DNA from: Poriferisodalis sp022821985
GTDB taxonomy: Bacteria > Actinomycetota > Acidimicrobiia > Acidimicrobiales > Poriferisodalaceae
Length of the DNA stretch: 64,000 nt
Assembly: GCF_965219595.1 (NCBI RefSeq)
Contig: NZ_OZ244781.1
Span: 1,798,001 to 1,862,000, forward strand
Direction of reading: 5' to 3'
Within the stretch, counting starts at the first letter, position 1. Each line of letters begins with the position of its first letter. Below, one piece after another: positions 9,093 through 17,732 of the stretch. A program made the translations under genes and the position numbers. Under the pieces are notes generated by a model. It worked only from the letters and a program-made list of their open reading frames with translations, had not been told where the DNA came from and did not search any database.

Positions 9093-10805
9093 ATGACCGG
9101 ATCACACCGACGGCTGTGGCGCCTGCTAGCGCTGCTGTTCGCGTTCTCGCTGGTCGCTGCTGCGTGCGGCGGCGGTGACGACGACGATGCCGGCGACGGC
9201 ACCACCGACGCAGGCACACAAACCGCCGATGAGGACATGGCCGATGACGAGGCCATGGCTGATGAGGAGGAGATGGCCGACGAGGCTGAGCCGGAGGACG
9301 AAAGCTCCATCGGCGGCGGCATCACCCAGGAGGCGCTGGAAGACGACGCCGCCGAAGACGAGGGTGACATGGCCGATGAGGACATGGCCGACGACGGGAT
9401 GATGAGCGTCAACATCGACGACTTCGATCTGTCCACCATCGACGGCATCTGGGAGCTGGCAGCGGCGCAGCGTGCAGCCATCGTCAGCAATCTGACTGCC
9501 GGTATCGAAGCCGGCGACTACGGCGTCGGAAGCGATGGCATCCTGCGCGGACCGTCAGGCTTCGAGATCGACATGAACGAGTGCCCGTCGGACTGGTCGG
9601 ACACCACCGGCATCACCGACACGGAAATCCGGATCGGCCAGACGACCGTAAAGTCGGGCAACCTGGCTGCCTACGGCGACATCACCGTCGGCTGGGAGAA
9701 CTACTACGAGTACGTCAACGCAACCGGCGGCGTCGCCGGCAAGGAGATGGTGCTGATCTCCCGTGACGATGGCTATGTGGCCGCACAGACCATCGAGTTC
9801 GTTGACGAGCTGATCGAGTCGGAGAACGTCTTTGCCCTGCACACGCTGGGCTCGCCGAACACGCTGGCCGTGTACGACCAGATCAACGACGAGTGCATCC
9901 CGCAGGTGATGGTCGCGACGGGCCACCCGGCCTGGGGCGACCCGGTGAACCACCCGTGGACGACCGGCCTGCAGATGTCGTACTCGACCGAGGCGATCCT
10001 GTGGGGCAACTGGATCAAGGAGAACCTGGCCGACGAGCTGCCTGTGAAAGTGGCGGGCCTGGTAATGGACAACGACTTCGGCTTGGCCTATGAGCTGGGC
10101 TTCGAGGCCTACGCCCATGCCAATCCTGATGTCGTCAGCGAGTTCATCCCGGTGCGCCATGATCCGGCCGCTCCCACGCTGACCAACGAGGTCACCACCA
10201 TCGCTGCGGCGAGTCCGAACGTGTTCATCTCGATGACCGCAGGCAACCCGTGCCTGCTGGCCATCCAAGAGGTCGATGCGTCGGGCCTGCTCGACGACCT
10301 GTCGGTGGCGTTCACGCCGTCGGTCTGCAAGGCCGTGGCTGCCTACATGGCGCCGGCGGGCGACTCCAGTGACGACTGGTGGATCGTGGGCGGCGGCGTC
10401 AAGGACACCACCGACCCGAAGCACGTGGACGAGCCGTTCATCTCGTTCCTGCGCAACGAACTGGCCGATCGCGGTCTCGATCCCGAGATCTCGCTGCTGG
10501 GCACGGGCTACTACTTCGCGTACCCGCACACGGAGGCGATCCGGGTGGCCGCTGAGCTGCCGGGTGGGCTGACCAGGACGAACTTCATCCTGGCTGCGCG
10601 GTCGCTCGACATCTACCACCCGCTGCTGCTGGACGGCATCAGCTTCGCTGCCGACGGCGCGGTGGACGGCTACTACGTCGAGGGTTCGGACTTCAGCCAG
10701 TACGACGCCACAGAGCAGACGTGGAACATCGTCGGCGACATCGTGGATGTGAACGGCGGCTCGCCGAACTGCGCTTGGGACAAGGACAACGGCGGCTGCC
10801 GCTGA
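9093..10805 (+). CDS. Branched-chain amino-acid-type ABC substrate-binding lipoprotein (paralogue 2)
   Basis: 570 residues, aligning along nearly its whole length with the preceding gene: same signal peptide core (LLALLFAFSLVAAACGG), an acidic D/E/M/A linker, then the ligand-binding fold (VDELIESENVFALHTLGSP, VKDTTDP) and the identical ending CAWDKDNGGCR / CVWDKDNGGCR. The start ATG 9093 has GAGGGA upstream. The linker here is richer in Asp and lacks the exact 18-bp repeats. Tandem duplication included the 3' hairpin. Divergence in the binding domain suggests different ligands; neither can be named. Confidence 0.88.
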   Translation: MTGSHRRLWRLLALLFAFSLVAAACGGGDDDDAGDGTTDAGTQTADEDMADDEAMADEEEMADEAEPEDESSIGGGITQEALEDDAAEDEGDMADEDMADDGMMSVNIDDFDLSTIDGIWELAAAQRAAIVSNLTAGIEAGDYGVGSDGILRGPSGFEIDMNECPSDWSDTTGITDTEIRIGQTTVKSGNLAAYGDITVGWENYYEYVNATGGVAGKEMVLISRDDGYVAAQTIEFVDELIESENVFALHTLGSPNTLAVYDQINDECIPQVMVATGHPAWGDPVNHPWTTGLQMSYSTEAILWGNWIKENLADELPVKVAGLVMDNDFGLAYELGFEAYAHANPDVVSEFIPVRHDPAAPTLTNEVTTIAAASPNVFISMTAGNPCLLAIQEVDASGLLDDLSVAFTPSVCKAVAAYMAPAGDSSDDWWIVGGGVKDTTDPKHVDEPFISFLRNELADRGLDPEISLLGTGYYFAYPHTEAIRVAAELPGGLTRTNFILAARSLDIYHPLLLDGISFAADGAVDGYYVEGSDFSQYDATEQTWNIVGDIVDVNGGSPNCAWDKDNGGCR

Positions 10806-10828
10806 TCCTTCCCTACTGAGCGACACAG

Positions 10829-10872
10829 AGCGGTCGTCGCCGCCGGGAGCAATCCCGGCTGCGGCGGCCGCT
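10829..10872 (+). terminator. GC-rich hairpin after second binding-protein gene
   Basis: Paralogue of the hairpin at 8945, with the same arms (AGCGGTCG / CGGCGGCCGCT) and a GAGCAAT loop, followed by the same CGTCGCGTCT tail. Its conservation shows that the duplicated unit extends beyond the stop codon. Confidence 0.6.
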
Positions 10873-10993
10873 CGTCGCGTCTAGGGGCGGACGCGGATGA
10901 GCGGAACTTCCCGTTGCGTCACCTGTTGTCTCCCGCTCTTGTTCGCTGCGCTCACGGGCCGCTCGGGCCACGGCTTCGCCATGCGGCTCAGCC

Positions 10994-12595
10994 TCAGGGA
11001 TCGATCAGCACGCCGGGGTTGAGGATGCCGTTGGGGTCGAGCCGCTTCTTGGAGGCCCGGATCGCTTCGGCGAAGAGCTCGGGGCGCTGGCGGTCGTAGG
11101 CGTTGGGACGGTGCATGCGGCCCACCGCGTGATGGTGCGTGCACGTGCCGCCGGCTGCCTCGAGTGCCTCGTTGGCGGCGTCCTTGACGATCTGCCATTG
11201 CTCGATCTCGCCGCCCTGGGCGCCCATGCCCGACCACGTGTAGTACGGCGCCGGGCCATCGGTGTACACGTGGGTGAAGCGGCACGACAGCGTGTGATGA
11301 TCGCCGAACACTTCTGCCAGCACGGCGCCCACCTTCTCGCGCACGACGGCGTCGAATTCGGGCCACTGGTCCCAGGTGATGGCGGTTTCGAAGGTGTCGT
11401 TGATGAGGCCCAGCGAGGTCTCGACGCCGTTGCCCACGCCGATGAACGCGTTGCGCCACGCGCCGACTGCGCCGCCCCGGCCCGTAGGCGTGCCGGTGCC
11501 GTCGTCGATCTGGACCTCGTCGTCGGGCACGTGCCCGTCGCACCCGCGTGCGATCTCGACCGCCTGGGCGACGTTGTGGCGCTGGGTCAGCTCGGCCGAT
11601 TCGAACGACACGATGACCAGCGCGCGCTCGCCGTCCATCCCAGCGGCGCGCCCGGCTTCGGCCGGGTCCAGGATCCGCAGGTTGGCCGGCCACAGCTTGG
11701 CCTGCACCAGGTGTCGCACGGCGTTGTAGCCGGCTTCCCATGATGGGAACGTGATGCCGGCCGTGGCGCGGAACGTGGGGCGCTTCTGGATGCGCATCCA
11801 CGCCTCGGTGATGATCCCGTAGATGCCTTCGGAGCCGATCACCATGCGGTCGGGGCTGGGCCCCGCGCCCGAGCCGGGCAGTCGCCGCGACTCCCACCAG
11901 CCCGACGGCGTGATCATCCGGGCCGACTCGACGAAGTCGTCGATGTGGGTGTGGTTGGTGGCGTAGTGACCGCCCGAGCGTGTGGCGATCCATCCGCCGA
12001 GGGTCGAGAAGCGGAACGACTGTGGGAAATGGCGCAGCGTGTGCCCGCTGGGACGCAGTTGGTCCTCGAGGTGCGGCCCGAACACGCCCGCCTGGATGCG
12101 CGCGGCCCGGGACACGTCGTCGATCTCGAGCACCTGGTCGAGCTGGTCCAGCGAGATGACCACGGTAGGGCCACGATCTTCGGGCGGTGTCAAGCCCCAG
12201 ACCACCGACGAGCCACCGCCGTAGGGGACGGCGATGTAGCCGTTGGCATCGCACCAGTCGAGCGTGGCCTCGACCTCGGTGTCGTTGCGAGGGTGGGCCA
12301 CCACGTCGGGCGGGTTCGGGAAGTCGAGGTTGAAGGCCCGCACCCGCTCGGTGAAGTGGGCGCCGTAGGCGTAGCGGGCTCGGTCGTAGGTGCTGGTCGA
12401 GCACCAGCCGGCGACCGAGTCGGGAATCGCGATGCGCGGCGGGCGCAGGTCGGCATCGTCCACCGACGGCACGGGCTTCGCTGTGATCTCGGTGCCGTAC
12501 TGGGCTGAGAGCTCTTTGGCCAGCTCAGCCCGCTCGGCGTCGGTGGGTTCCTCGGACTCCAGGCACCACGCCCAGAACGACTTGCGGTCTGCCAT
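10994..12595 (-). CDS. FAD-binding oxidoreductase, alkylglycerone-phosphate-synthase-like
   Basis: 533 residues of the VAO/PCMH flavoprotein family. The FAD-pyrophosphate loop reads PYGGGSSVVWG (about residues 121-131), and STLGGWIATRSGGHYATNHTH follows, as in alkyl-dihydroxyacetone-phosphate synthase (AGPS). Near the C-terminus CTHHHAVGRMH matches the AGPS His-rich active-site segment. AGPS exchanges the acyl chain of acyl-DHAP for a fatty alcohol in ether-lipid synthesis; many bacterial homologues have unproven substrates. The start ATG 12595 has GGAGGTAG upstream. It lies 96 bp downstream of an acyl-CoA dehydrogenase on the same strand. Confidence 0.8.
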   Translation of the reverse strand: MADRKSFWAWCLESEEPTDAERAELAKELSAQYGTEITAKPVPSVDDADLRPPRIAIPDSVAGWCSTSTYDRARYAYGAHFTERVRAFNLDFPNPPDVVAHPRNDTEVEATLDWCDANGYIAVPYGGGSSVVWGLTPPEDRGPTVVISLDQLDQVLEIDDVSRAARIQAGVFGPHLEDQLRPSGHTLRHFPQSFRFSTLGGWIATRSGGHYATNHTHIDDFVESARMITPSGWWESRRLPGSGAGPSPDRMVIGSEGIYGIITEAWMRIQKRPTFRATAGITFPSWEAGYNAVRHLVQAKLWPANLRILDPAEAGRAAGMDGERALVIVSFESAELTQRHNVAQAVEIARGCDGHVPDDEVQIDDGTGTPTGRGGAVGAWRNAFIGVGNGVETSLGLINDTFETAITWDQWPEFDAVVREKVGAVLAEVFGDHHTLSCRFTHVYTDGPAPYYTWSGMGAQGGEIEQWQIVKDAANEALEAAGGTCTHHHAVGRMHRPNAYDRQRPELFAEAIRASKKRLDPNGILNPGVLIDP

Positions 12596-12691
12596 TGCAC
12601 TACCTCCAGGTGCGCCCCCGCCAACCTAGGCGCGCCGTGTCACATTTCTCCCAGCACCAGACGCCTTCGCGCCCGTCGCCGCCGCGACGTC

Positions 12692-13885
12692 TCAGTCTTC
12701 CGCGAGCAGCGCCCGGCTGATGACCAGCTTCTGGATCTCGCTCGTTCCTTCGCCGATGATCATCAGCGGCGCGTCGCGGTAGTAGCGCTCCACGGGGTAC
12801 TCGGTGGAGAAGCCGTTGCCGCCGTGAATGCGCATGGCGTCCAGCGACAGCTCTGCAGCCGTTTCCGATGCGAACAGCTTGGCCATGCCCGCGGCCAGGT
12901 CGACCCGCTCGCCGGCATCCGCCTTGCGAGCGGCGTCATAGGTCATCAGCCGGGCGGCGTGCAGCTTGGTGGCCATCTCGGCGATCTTGAAGGCGATGGC
13001 CTGGTGCTTGGCGATGGGCTTGCCGAAGGCTTCACGCTGCTTGGCGTAGGCCACCGCGGCGTCATAGGCGGCCTGCGCCACGCCGACACCGCGCGCCGCC
13101 ACGTTGATGCGGCCGAGTTCGAGCGCGGCGAGCGCCCAGCGAAGGCCATTGCCGATGCCGCCGTCTCCGTTGAGACCGTCGCCACCCAGCACCCGGTCCG
13201 CCGGCACCCGGTGGTCCACGTAGGACATCTCGACGGTCTCGAGGCCGCGGTAGCCGATCTTGTCGATCTTGCGGCTCACGGTGATGCCGCCCGAGTGCTT
13301 GCCCGGCGTCTTGTCGACCAGGAAGCAGGTGATGCCCGAGCTGCCCGACGGGTCGCCTTCGGGAACCCGTGCGAGCAGTGCCACGATGCCCGCGCGCTCG
13401 CCGTTGGTGACCCACATCTTCGTGCCGTTGATGACGAACTCGTCGCCGTCGCGCACCGCACGGCAGCGCAGCGCGCCCGCGTCGGAGCCGCTGTCGGGCT
13501 CAGACAGTGAGAAGCAGCCGCGCAGCTTGCCAGTGGCCATTCCGGGCAGCGACCGGTTGCGCTGGTCGTCGGTGCCGAATCGGGAGATCAGCTTGGCGCA
13601 GATGAGGTGGCTGTTGACGATTCCTGCCAGCGACATCCACCCTCGCGAGAGCTCCTCGATCACCCGGGCGTAGGTGACGTGGTCGAGGTCGAGCCCGCCG
13701 TGCGATTCTGGAATAGTGGCGCCGAACAGGCCGAACTCCTCCATCTGTTCGGCCATCGCGGTGGGGTACTCGTCGGCCAGCTCCAGGGCAGACGACTCGG
13801 GCACCACCACCTCGTCAACCCAGCGCCTCAGCGTGTCGATGATCTCGTCGGCTACCTCGTCGGCGGCTTCGTCGTTGTCGTGCAC
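12692..13885 (-). CDS. Acyl-CoA dehydrogenase
   Basis: 397-residue flavoenzyme of the acyl-CoA dehydrogenase family. Seen in order: an N-terminal helical domain, GCFSLSEPDSGSDAGAL (FAD/substrate contact), TKMWVTNGERAG, LGRINVAARGVGVAQAAYD, and the closing IIGEGTSEIQKLVISRALL. The Glu of GEGT is in the position of the catalytic base of MCAD-type enzymes. I chose GTG 13885 because GGGAGG lies just before it; ATG 13900 lacks such a site. Upstream reading frame to 15049 is antisense to another gene and is not coding. Likely co-transcribed with the AGPS-like gene. Confidence 0.88.
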   Translation of the reverse strand: MHDNDEAADEVADEIIDTLRRWVDEVVVPESSALELADEYPTAMAEQMEEFGLFGATIPESHGGLDLDHVTYARVIEELSRGWMSLAGIVNSHLICAKLISRFGTDDQRNRSLPGMATGKLRGCFSLSEPDSGSDAGALRCRAVRDGDEFVINGTKMWVTNGERAGIVALLARVPEGDPSGSSGITCFLVDKTPGKHSGGITVSRKIDKIGYRGLETVEMSYVDHRVPADRVLGGDGLNGDGGIGNGLRWALAALELGRINVAARGVGVAQAAYDAAVAYAKQREAFGKPIAKHQAIAFKIAEMATKLHAARLMTYDAARKADAGERVDLAAGMAKLFASETAAELSLDAMRIHGGNGFSTEYPVERYYRDAPLMIIGEGTSEIQKLVISRALLAED

Positions 13886-13993
13886 CGATCCTCCCAACAT
13901 GGTTCGTGCCGATGCTTGCCCCGTCATCGACGCGGCGTTGCTCCTAGCATTCGCGCCGACCGAACGCAGCAGCGAGCACGACGGAGTACGACG

Positions 13994-15037
13994 ATGAAGA
14001 TATCCATGGCGATCGGAGCGGGCGCGAGCTTGGACCCCAAGCGCCTCACCCAGCACGTGACAGATCTCGAAGCCGCCGGCGTCGACATGATCTGGGGCGG
14101 TGAAATCTACGGCTTCGACTTGGTGTCGACGCTGGCCTATGTGGCCGCGAAGACCGAGCGCATCCAGCTCATGACCGGCATCCTGCCCATCTACTCGCGC
14201 AGCCCCGCCATCATCGCCCAGACCGCAATGACCATCGACACGCTGTCGGAGGGGCGGTTCATCCTGGGCCTGGGGACTTCGGGACCGCAGGTGATCGAGG
14301 GCTGGCACGGCGTGCCGTTCTCCAAGCCGATGGGACGGACCCGCGACGTGATCGAGATCTGCCGCAAGGTCTGGTCGGGCGACAAGGTGGTCCACGAGGG
14401 CAGCGCCGTCAGCCTCCCCTATGACGGGGGCACGGGCCTGGGTAAGCCGCTCAAGCTCATGGCCAAGCCGCACCGCCGTGACATCCCGATTGCGGTCGCT
14501 TCGATCGGCCCGCGCAACGTGGAGATGACCGCCGAGCTGGCCGAGGTGTGGCAGCCCATCCACTTCCTGCCCGAGAAGTTCAACGACGTGTGGGGCGATG
14601 CGTTGGACGCCGGCGGGGCCAAGCGCTCCGACGACCTGGGAGACCTGCAGATCGTGGCCGGCGGCACGGTGGCGATGGGCTCGGGCCCGATGGTCGAGGG
14701 GGTCCGCAAGGGCGTGCGTGACAACGTGGGCTTCTATGTCGGCGGCATGGGCGCTCGCGACAAGAACTTCTACAACGACCTGTTCAAGCGCTACGGCTAC
14801 GTGGACGAGGCCGAGAAGATTCAGGACCTGTTCCTGACCGGCAAGCGAGACGAGGCGTTCGCCGCGGTGCCCGACGACTACGTCGACCGGGCCAGCCTCA
14901 CCGGCGACCCCGAGCGGGTGAAGGAGCGCATCGAGGTGTACCGCTCGGTGGGCGTGTCGTACCTCGACATCACCATCCCGCCCGAGACCGAGAACCCCCT
15001 CGACGTGATCTCCCAAGTCAAGGCCTGGGCCGAGTAA
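13994..15037 (+). CDS. LLM-class F420-dependent oxidoreductase
   Basis: 347 residues, ATG 13994 with GGAG nine bases upstream, divergent from the acyl-CoA dehydrogenase. Luciferase-like barrel: MKISMAIGAGASLDPKRL opening, TERIQLMTGILPIYSRSP, then EGRFILGLGTSGPQVIEGWHG, the segment that binds the deazaflavin phosphate. The end (PERVKERIEVYRSVGVSYLDI) is typical of the actinobacterial F420 branch. Its position opposite the acyl-CoA dehydrogenase suggests a role in lipid or xenobiotic oxidation, but that is inference. Confidence 0.87.
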   Translation: MKISMAIGAGASLDPKRLTQHVTDLEAAGVDMIWGGEIYGFDLVSTLAYVAAKTERIQLMTGILPIYSRSPAIIAQTAMTIDTLSEGRFILGLGTSGPQVIEGWHGVPFSKPMGRTRDVIEICRKVWSGDKVVHEGSAVSLPYDGGTGLGKPLKLMAKPHRRDIPIAVASIGPRNVEMTAELAEVWQPIHFLPEKFNDVWGDALDAGGAKRSDDLGDLQIVAGGTVAMGSGPMVEGVRKGVRDNVGFYVGGMGARDKNFYNDLFKRYGYVDEAEKIQDLFLTGKRDEAFAAVPDDYVDRASLTGDPERVKERIEVYRSVGVSYLDITIPPETENPLDVISQVKAWAE

Positions 15038-15132
15038 CGGGCGACCCATTGCCTGCCCATCTGGCGCTGACGGGCGCTGGTCTCTCTGGCGCTGTGGAGT
15101 AGTTCGTCAACCCATCGGCTATAAGGCAAACG

Positions 15133-16419
15133 ATGGTCGAGCTGCCGCTGATTACCCCGATGCCCGCCGTCGCCGATTGCGTGCTCCCGTGGGACGGGCC
15201 GGTCAGCGACACTGTGGCGGCCATCGGTGCCGCCCGGTCGGCGTGCGGCGACACCTTCGTGGTCGACAGCGGCGACGATCGCTACCTGTTCCTGTTCTCA
15301 CCGGTCGGCCTCAGGCATTTCTACGCAGTTCCCGAACAGCAGGCCAGCAAAGCCCTCGCCGACTGGAAGATGCTCAGCCGCAAGCTTCCCGACGAGCTCT
15401 TCGACGGTCGGCGGACCCTGCCCCACGAGCTGTTCACCCGAGCCCAGGCGTCGGGCCTCCGAGCGTCGCTGGAAGCGGCCATCTCGGCCCAACTGGCAGA
15501 ACTGAGTCACGGTGCCGAGATCGATCTGTTCGATTTCGCCCGACGGCTCGGCCACCGCATGGGTCTGGCCAGCTGGGGCGGCCGCGAGACGCTGCGCTCC
15601 GGCAGATTCGAGGAACTGACTGCAGCGCTGGATGCGCTCGACGGGTCCGAGGCCTTCGTGGCTCCTGCCCGCATGCGCGACGTCGCACAGTCGGGCAAGG
15701 CTGCCGAGTACGCCGCCATGGCCAAGGCCGAGCAGATCCTGGCCGAGTCCGTGGCCTCCCGCCGCCGACCTGTCGGCGACGTGCTGGACATGATCCTCGA
15801 ACGATGGGCAGACGCCCCCGATGCGGAGAGACGAGTCGGCGTGGCCCGCGACGTGATACTGATCCACATCGCATCGATGTCCAACCTGTTCGCAGCGCTC
15901 GGTTGGTCGCTTGTCCATCTGGTGCAGCATCCCGACGTGATTGCCCGCATACGGGTCCGGCGAGGAGACGATCACGACTTGGCGTCGCGTTGTGCGCTGG
16001 AGTCGACTCGCATCGGCCAGCGATCCATCATGCTGCGCATGGTGCTCGAACCCGTGACCATCGATGACGGCTCTCGGATCTACGAAGTTTCTTCCGGCGC
16101 CTCGCTGGCGACATTCCTGCCGCTGACGAACATGTTCGTCGGGCCCGGGTTGGACCGCTACAACCCAGACCGGTGGCAGGGCTCCCGGCTGGTGGCGCCA
16201 TCGGGGCTGGCGCCCGAGTCGGTGGTCACCTTCGGTGTCGGCCCCCACGCCTGTCCGGCCCGGCCCTTTTCCCTGACGGCGATGTCGCGAGTGATAGAGC
16301 ATCTGTTCGACGCGTACGAACTGGTGCCGCTGTTCGACGATCCCAAGCCGCGCCCCGACCAGATCGGGGGTGTGGCCCGTGCAGCGGGAAGCTGCCGGGT
16401 GGCGGTGCGAGCCCGCTGA
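15133..16419 (+). CDS. Atypical cytochrome P450-like protein
   Basis: 428 residues with P450 landmarks: ExxR in ESTRIGQRSI, a PERF-like DRYNPDRWQGSR, and a haem-ligand loop FGVGPHACPARPF near residue 370. Two positions are odd. The Gly two residues after the haem Cys is Ala (C-P-A instead of C-x-G). The I-helix region (IHIASMSNLFAALGW) lacks the acid-Thr pair used for O2 activation. Loss of that pair is known in P450s that isomerise peroxides or use peroxide directly (CYP74, prostacyclin synthase, CYP152). No redox partner is adjacent. The family call is good; the reaction is open. Confidence 0.75.
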   Translation: MVELPLITPMPAVADCVLPWDGPVSDTVAAIGAARSACGDTFVVDSGDDRYLFLFSPVGLRHFYAVPEQQASKALADWKMLSRKLPDELFDGRRTLPHELFTRAQASGLRASLEAAISAQLAELSHGAEIDLFDFARRLGHRMGLASWGGRETLRSGRFEELTAALDALDGSEAFVAPARMRDVAQSGKAAEYAAMAKAEQILAESVASRRRPVGDVLDMILERWADAPDAERRVGVARDVILIHIASMSNLFAALGWSLVHLVQHPDVIARIRVRRGDDHDLASRCALESTRIGQRSIMLRMVLEPVTIDDGSRIYEVSSGASLATFLPLTNMFVGPGLDRYNPDRWQGSRLVAPSGLAPESVVTFGVGPHACPARPFSLTAMSRVIEHLFDAYELVPLFDDPKPRPDQIGGVARAAGSCRVAVRAR

Positions 16420-16666
16420 CACGGCTGCAGTACCTTTCGTGCTCCGAACAACGCGCCTGCCCGGGCGGCGCCCCGTTGCATGGTGCGTCTGGGGATCTGC
16501 TTGTCGGGGTCGCACCGGGTTCCCTCGGTGCAGCCCCGGCTGCACGCCGTGAGTTTTCGCTGTTCGGTGCATGTGCCTGCGGAAGTCTCCGAAAACCACT
16601 TGGAAGTATCGAGCTTCTGTGTCTACGGTTCGGTTCTGTCGCTGTCAGCGCCATGGGAGGGCTGCC

Positions 16667-17134
16667 ATGTCTGAAGAGATCCGCTCGGGCATCTACGCTT
16701 GGCTGCGTGAGCAGACCGACGAGCAGCGCGCCGAGTACCTGATGTCGTGCCTGGCCCCCGCCCCGCTGTCCGATCTGGTCACCAAGGACTTCCTCACCGC
16801 GGAGCTGTCACGGTTCGCCACCAAGGACGACCTCGCCGCGGAGCTGTCACGGTTCGCCACCAAGGACGACCTCGCCAAACTCGAAGCCAAAGTCGACCGG
16901 CTCGACAGCAAGATCGACAGCAAGGTCGACGGCCTGGACGCCAGGGTGACCGGCCTCGAAACCGCCGTGGCCAAGCTCGACACGAAGGTCGATGGGCTCG
17001 CCGCACAGCGCGACGAGGACAGCAAGGCGCAGCGGGTGCGCCACTACTGGCTCGTGGGCATCGGCGTGTCCATCATGGTGCCAATCTGGCTCAGCGTCGC
17101 AGGCGTGATCGGGGCCGGCGGCGTTATCGGCTGA
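16667..17134 (+). CDS. Small coiled-coil membrane protein
   Basis: 155 residues. ATG 16667 has GGGAGG upstream, so the longer frame from 16571 is not used. An N-terminal soluble part is followed by a long heptad-like region (LEAKVDRLDSKIDSKVDGL and onward, about residues 67-120) and a single C-terminal membrane helix (YWLVGIGVSIMVPIWLSVAG). This layout resembles DUF1640-type tail-anchored coiled-coil proteins, whose role is unknown. A 39-bp unit is duplicated exactly within it, repeating LSRFATKDDLAAE. Confidence 0.7.
   Translation: MSEEIRSGIYAWLREQTDEQRAEYLMSCLAPAPLSDLVTKDFLTAELSRFATKDDLAAELSRFATKDDLAKLEAKVDRLDSKIDSKVDGLDARVTGLETAVAKLDTKVDGLAAQRDEDSKAQRVRHYWLVGIGVSIMVPIWLSVAGVIGAGGVIG
16797..16876 (+). 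repeat. Perfect 39-bp tandem duplication inside coiled-coil gene
   Basis: Two exact copies with period 39 (starts 16797 and 16836), each opening CCGCGGAGCTGTCACGGTTC, encoding 13 residues each. Perfect identity at the DNA level implies recent slippage or gene conversion. Confidence 0.95.
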
Positions 17135-17231
17135 GTTCCGCACGCCAACCAATACTGCCGCGCCCGGTCCCCGTCAGCACCCTCTGGAGCTGACGCAGGC
17201 AGCTTTGCCCCCGCTCGATAGCTTGCCGCGG

Positions 17232-17717
17232 ATGAGTGAAGGCAGGCGCAGCGCAGGTGCTCGGGAGCGATTCCTTGCGGGGGCCGAGGCGCTGGGCTTG
17301 ACGCCGGAGATCCTGCGCTTTCCTGAGGGCACGCGTACTGCGGAGCAGGCGGCTGCCGCTGTGGGCTGCGAGCTCGGCCAGATCGTGAAATCGCTGGTGT
17401 TCCTGTGCGGCGGTGAGCCGGTGCTGGCATTGACCTCCGGTGCGAACCGGGTCGATACCACCCGACTGGGCGACCTGCTCGGAGGCGCGATCAGCCGTGC
17501 TGACGCCGATGGCGTGCGGGAGGCCACTGGCTACGCGATCGGCGGCACGCCCCCGTTCGGGCACGCTCAGCCTCTGCGTGCTGTCATCGACCGGGCGCTG
17601 CTGGCCTACGACACAGTGTGGGCCGCCGCGGGCACACCCGACACGGTCTTTGAGCTGACGCCAGATGAACTGGTGCAAGCGAGCGGCGCCGAGGCAGCCG
17701 ACTTCGCCGCCGACTGA
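17232..17717 (+). CDS. YbaK/EbsC family aminoacyl-tRNA deacylase-like protein
   Basis: 161 residues of the YbaK/ProX editing-domain family, which hydrolyse mischarged Cys- or Ala-tRNA(Pro). Family marks are the early RTAEQAAAAVGCELGQIVKSLVF segment (Lys of IVKSL being the conserved substrate-contact residue) and GYAIGGTPPFGH (GxxxGG-PF/G-H). ATG 17232 is favoured over an upstream TTG at 17205. It ends 15 bp before the convergent MMPL gene. Confidence 0.85.
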   Translation: MSEGRRSAGARERFLAGAEALGLTPEILRFPEGTRTAEQAAAAVGCELGQIVKSLVFLCGGEPVLALTSGANRVDTTRLGDLLGGAISRADADGVREATGYAIGGTPPFGHAQPLRAVIDRALLAYDTVWAAAGTPDTVFELTPDELVQASGAEAADFAAD

Positions 17718-17732
17718 GGTGCGGAATCGGGC

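Noticed and set aside
10881..12404. 507-residue frame overlapping the AGPS-like gene
   Set aside because: Arg/Pro/His-rich shadow of the flavoprotein frame, no motifs.
12692..15049. 785-residue minus-strand frame
   Set aside because: Only its last 397 residues are an acyl-CoA dehydrogenase; the upstream part is antisense to an F420 enzyme with its own ribosome-binding site.
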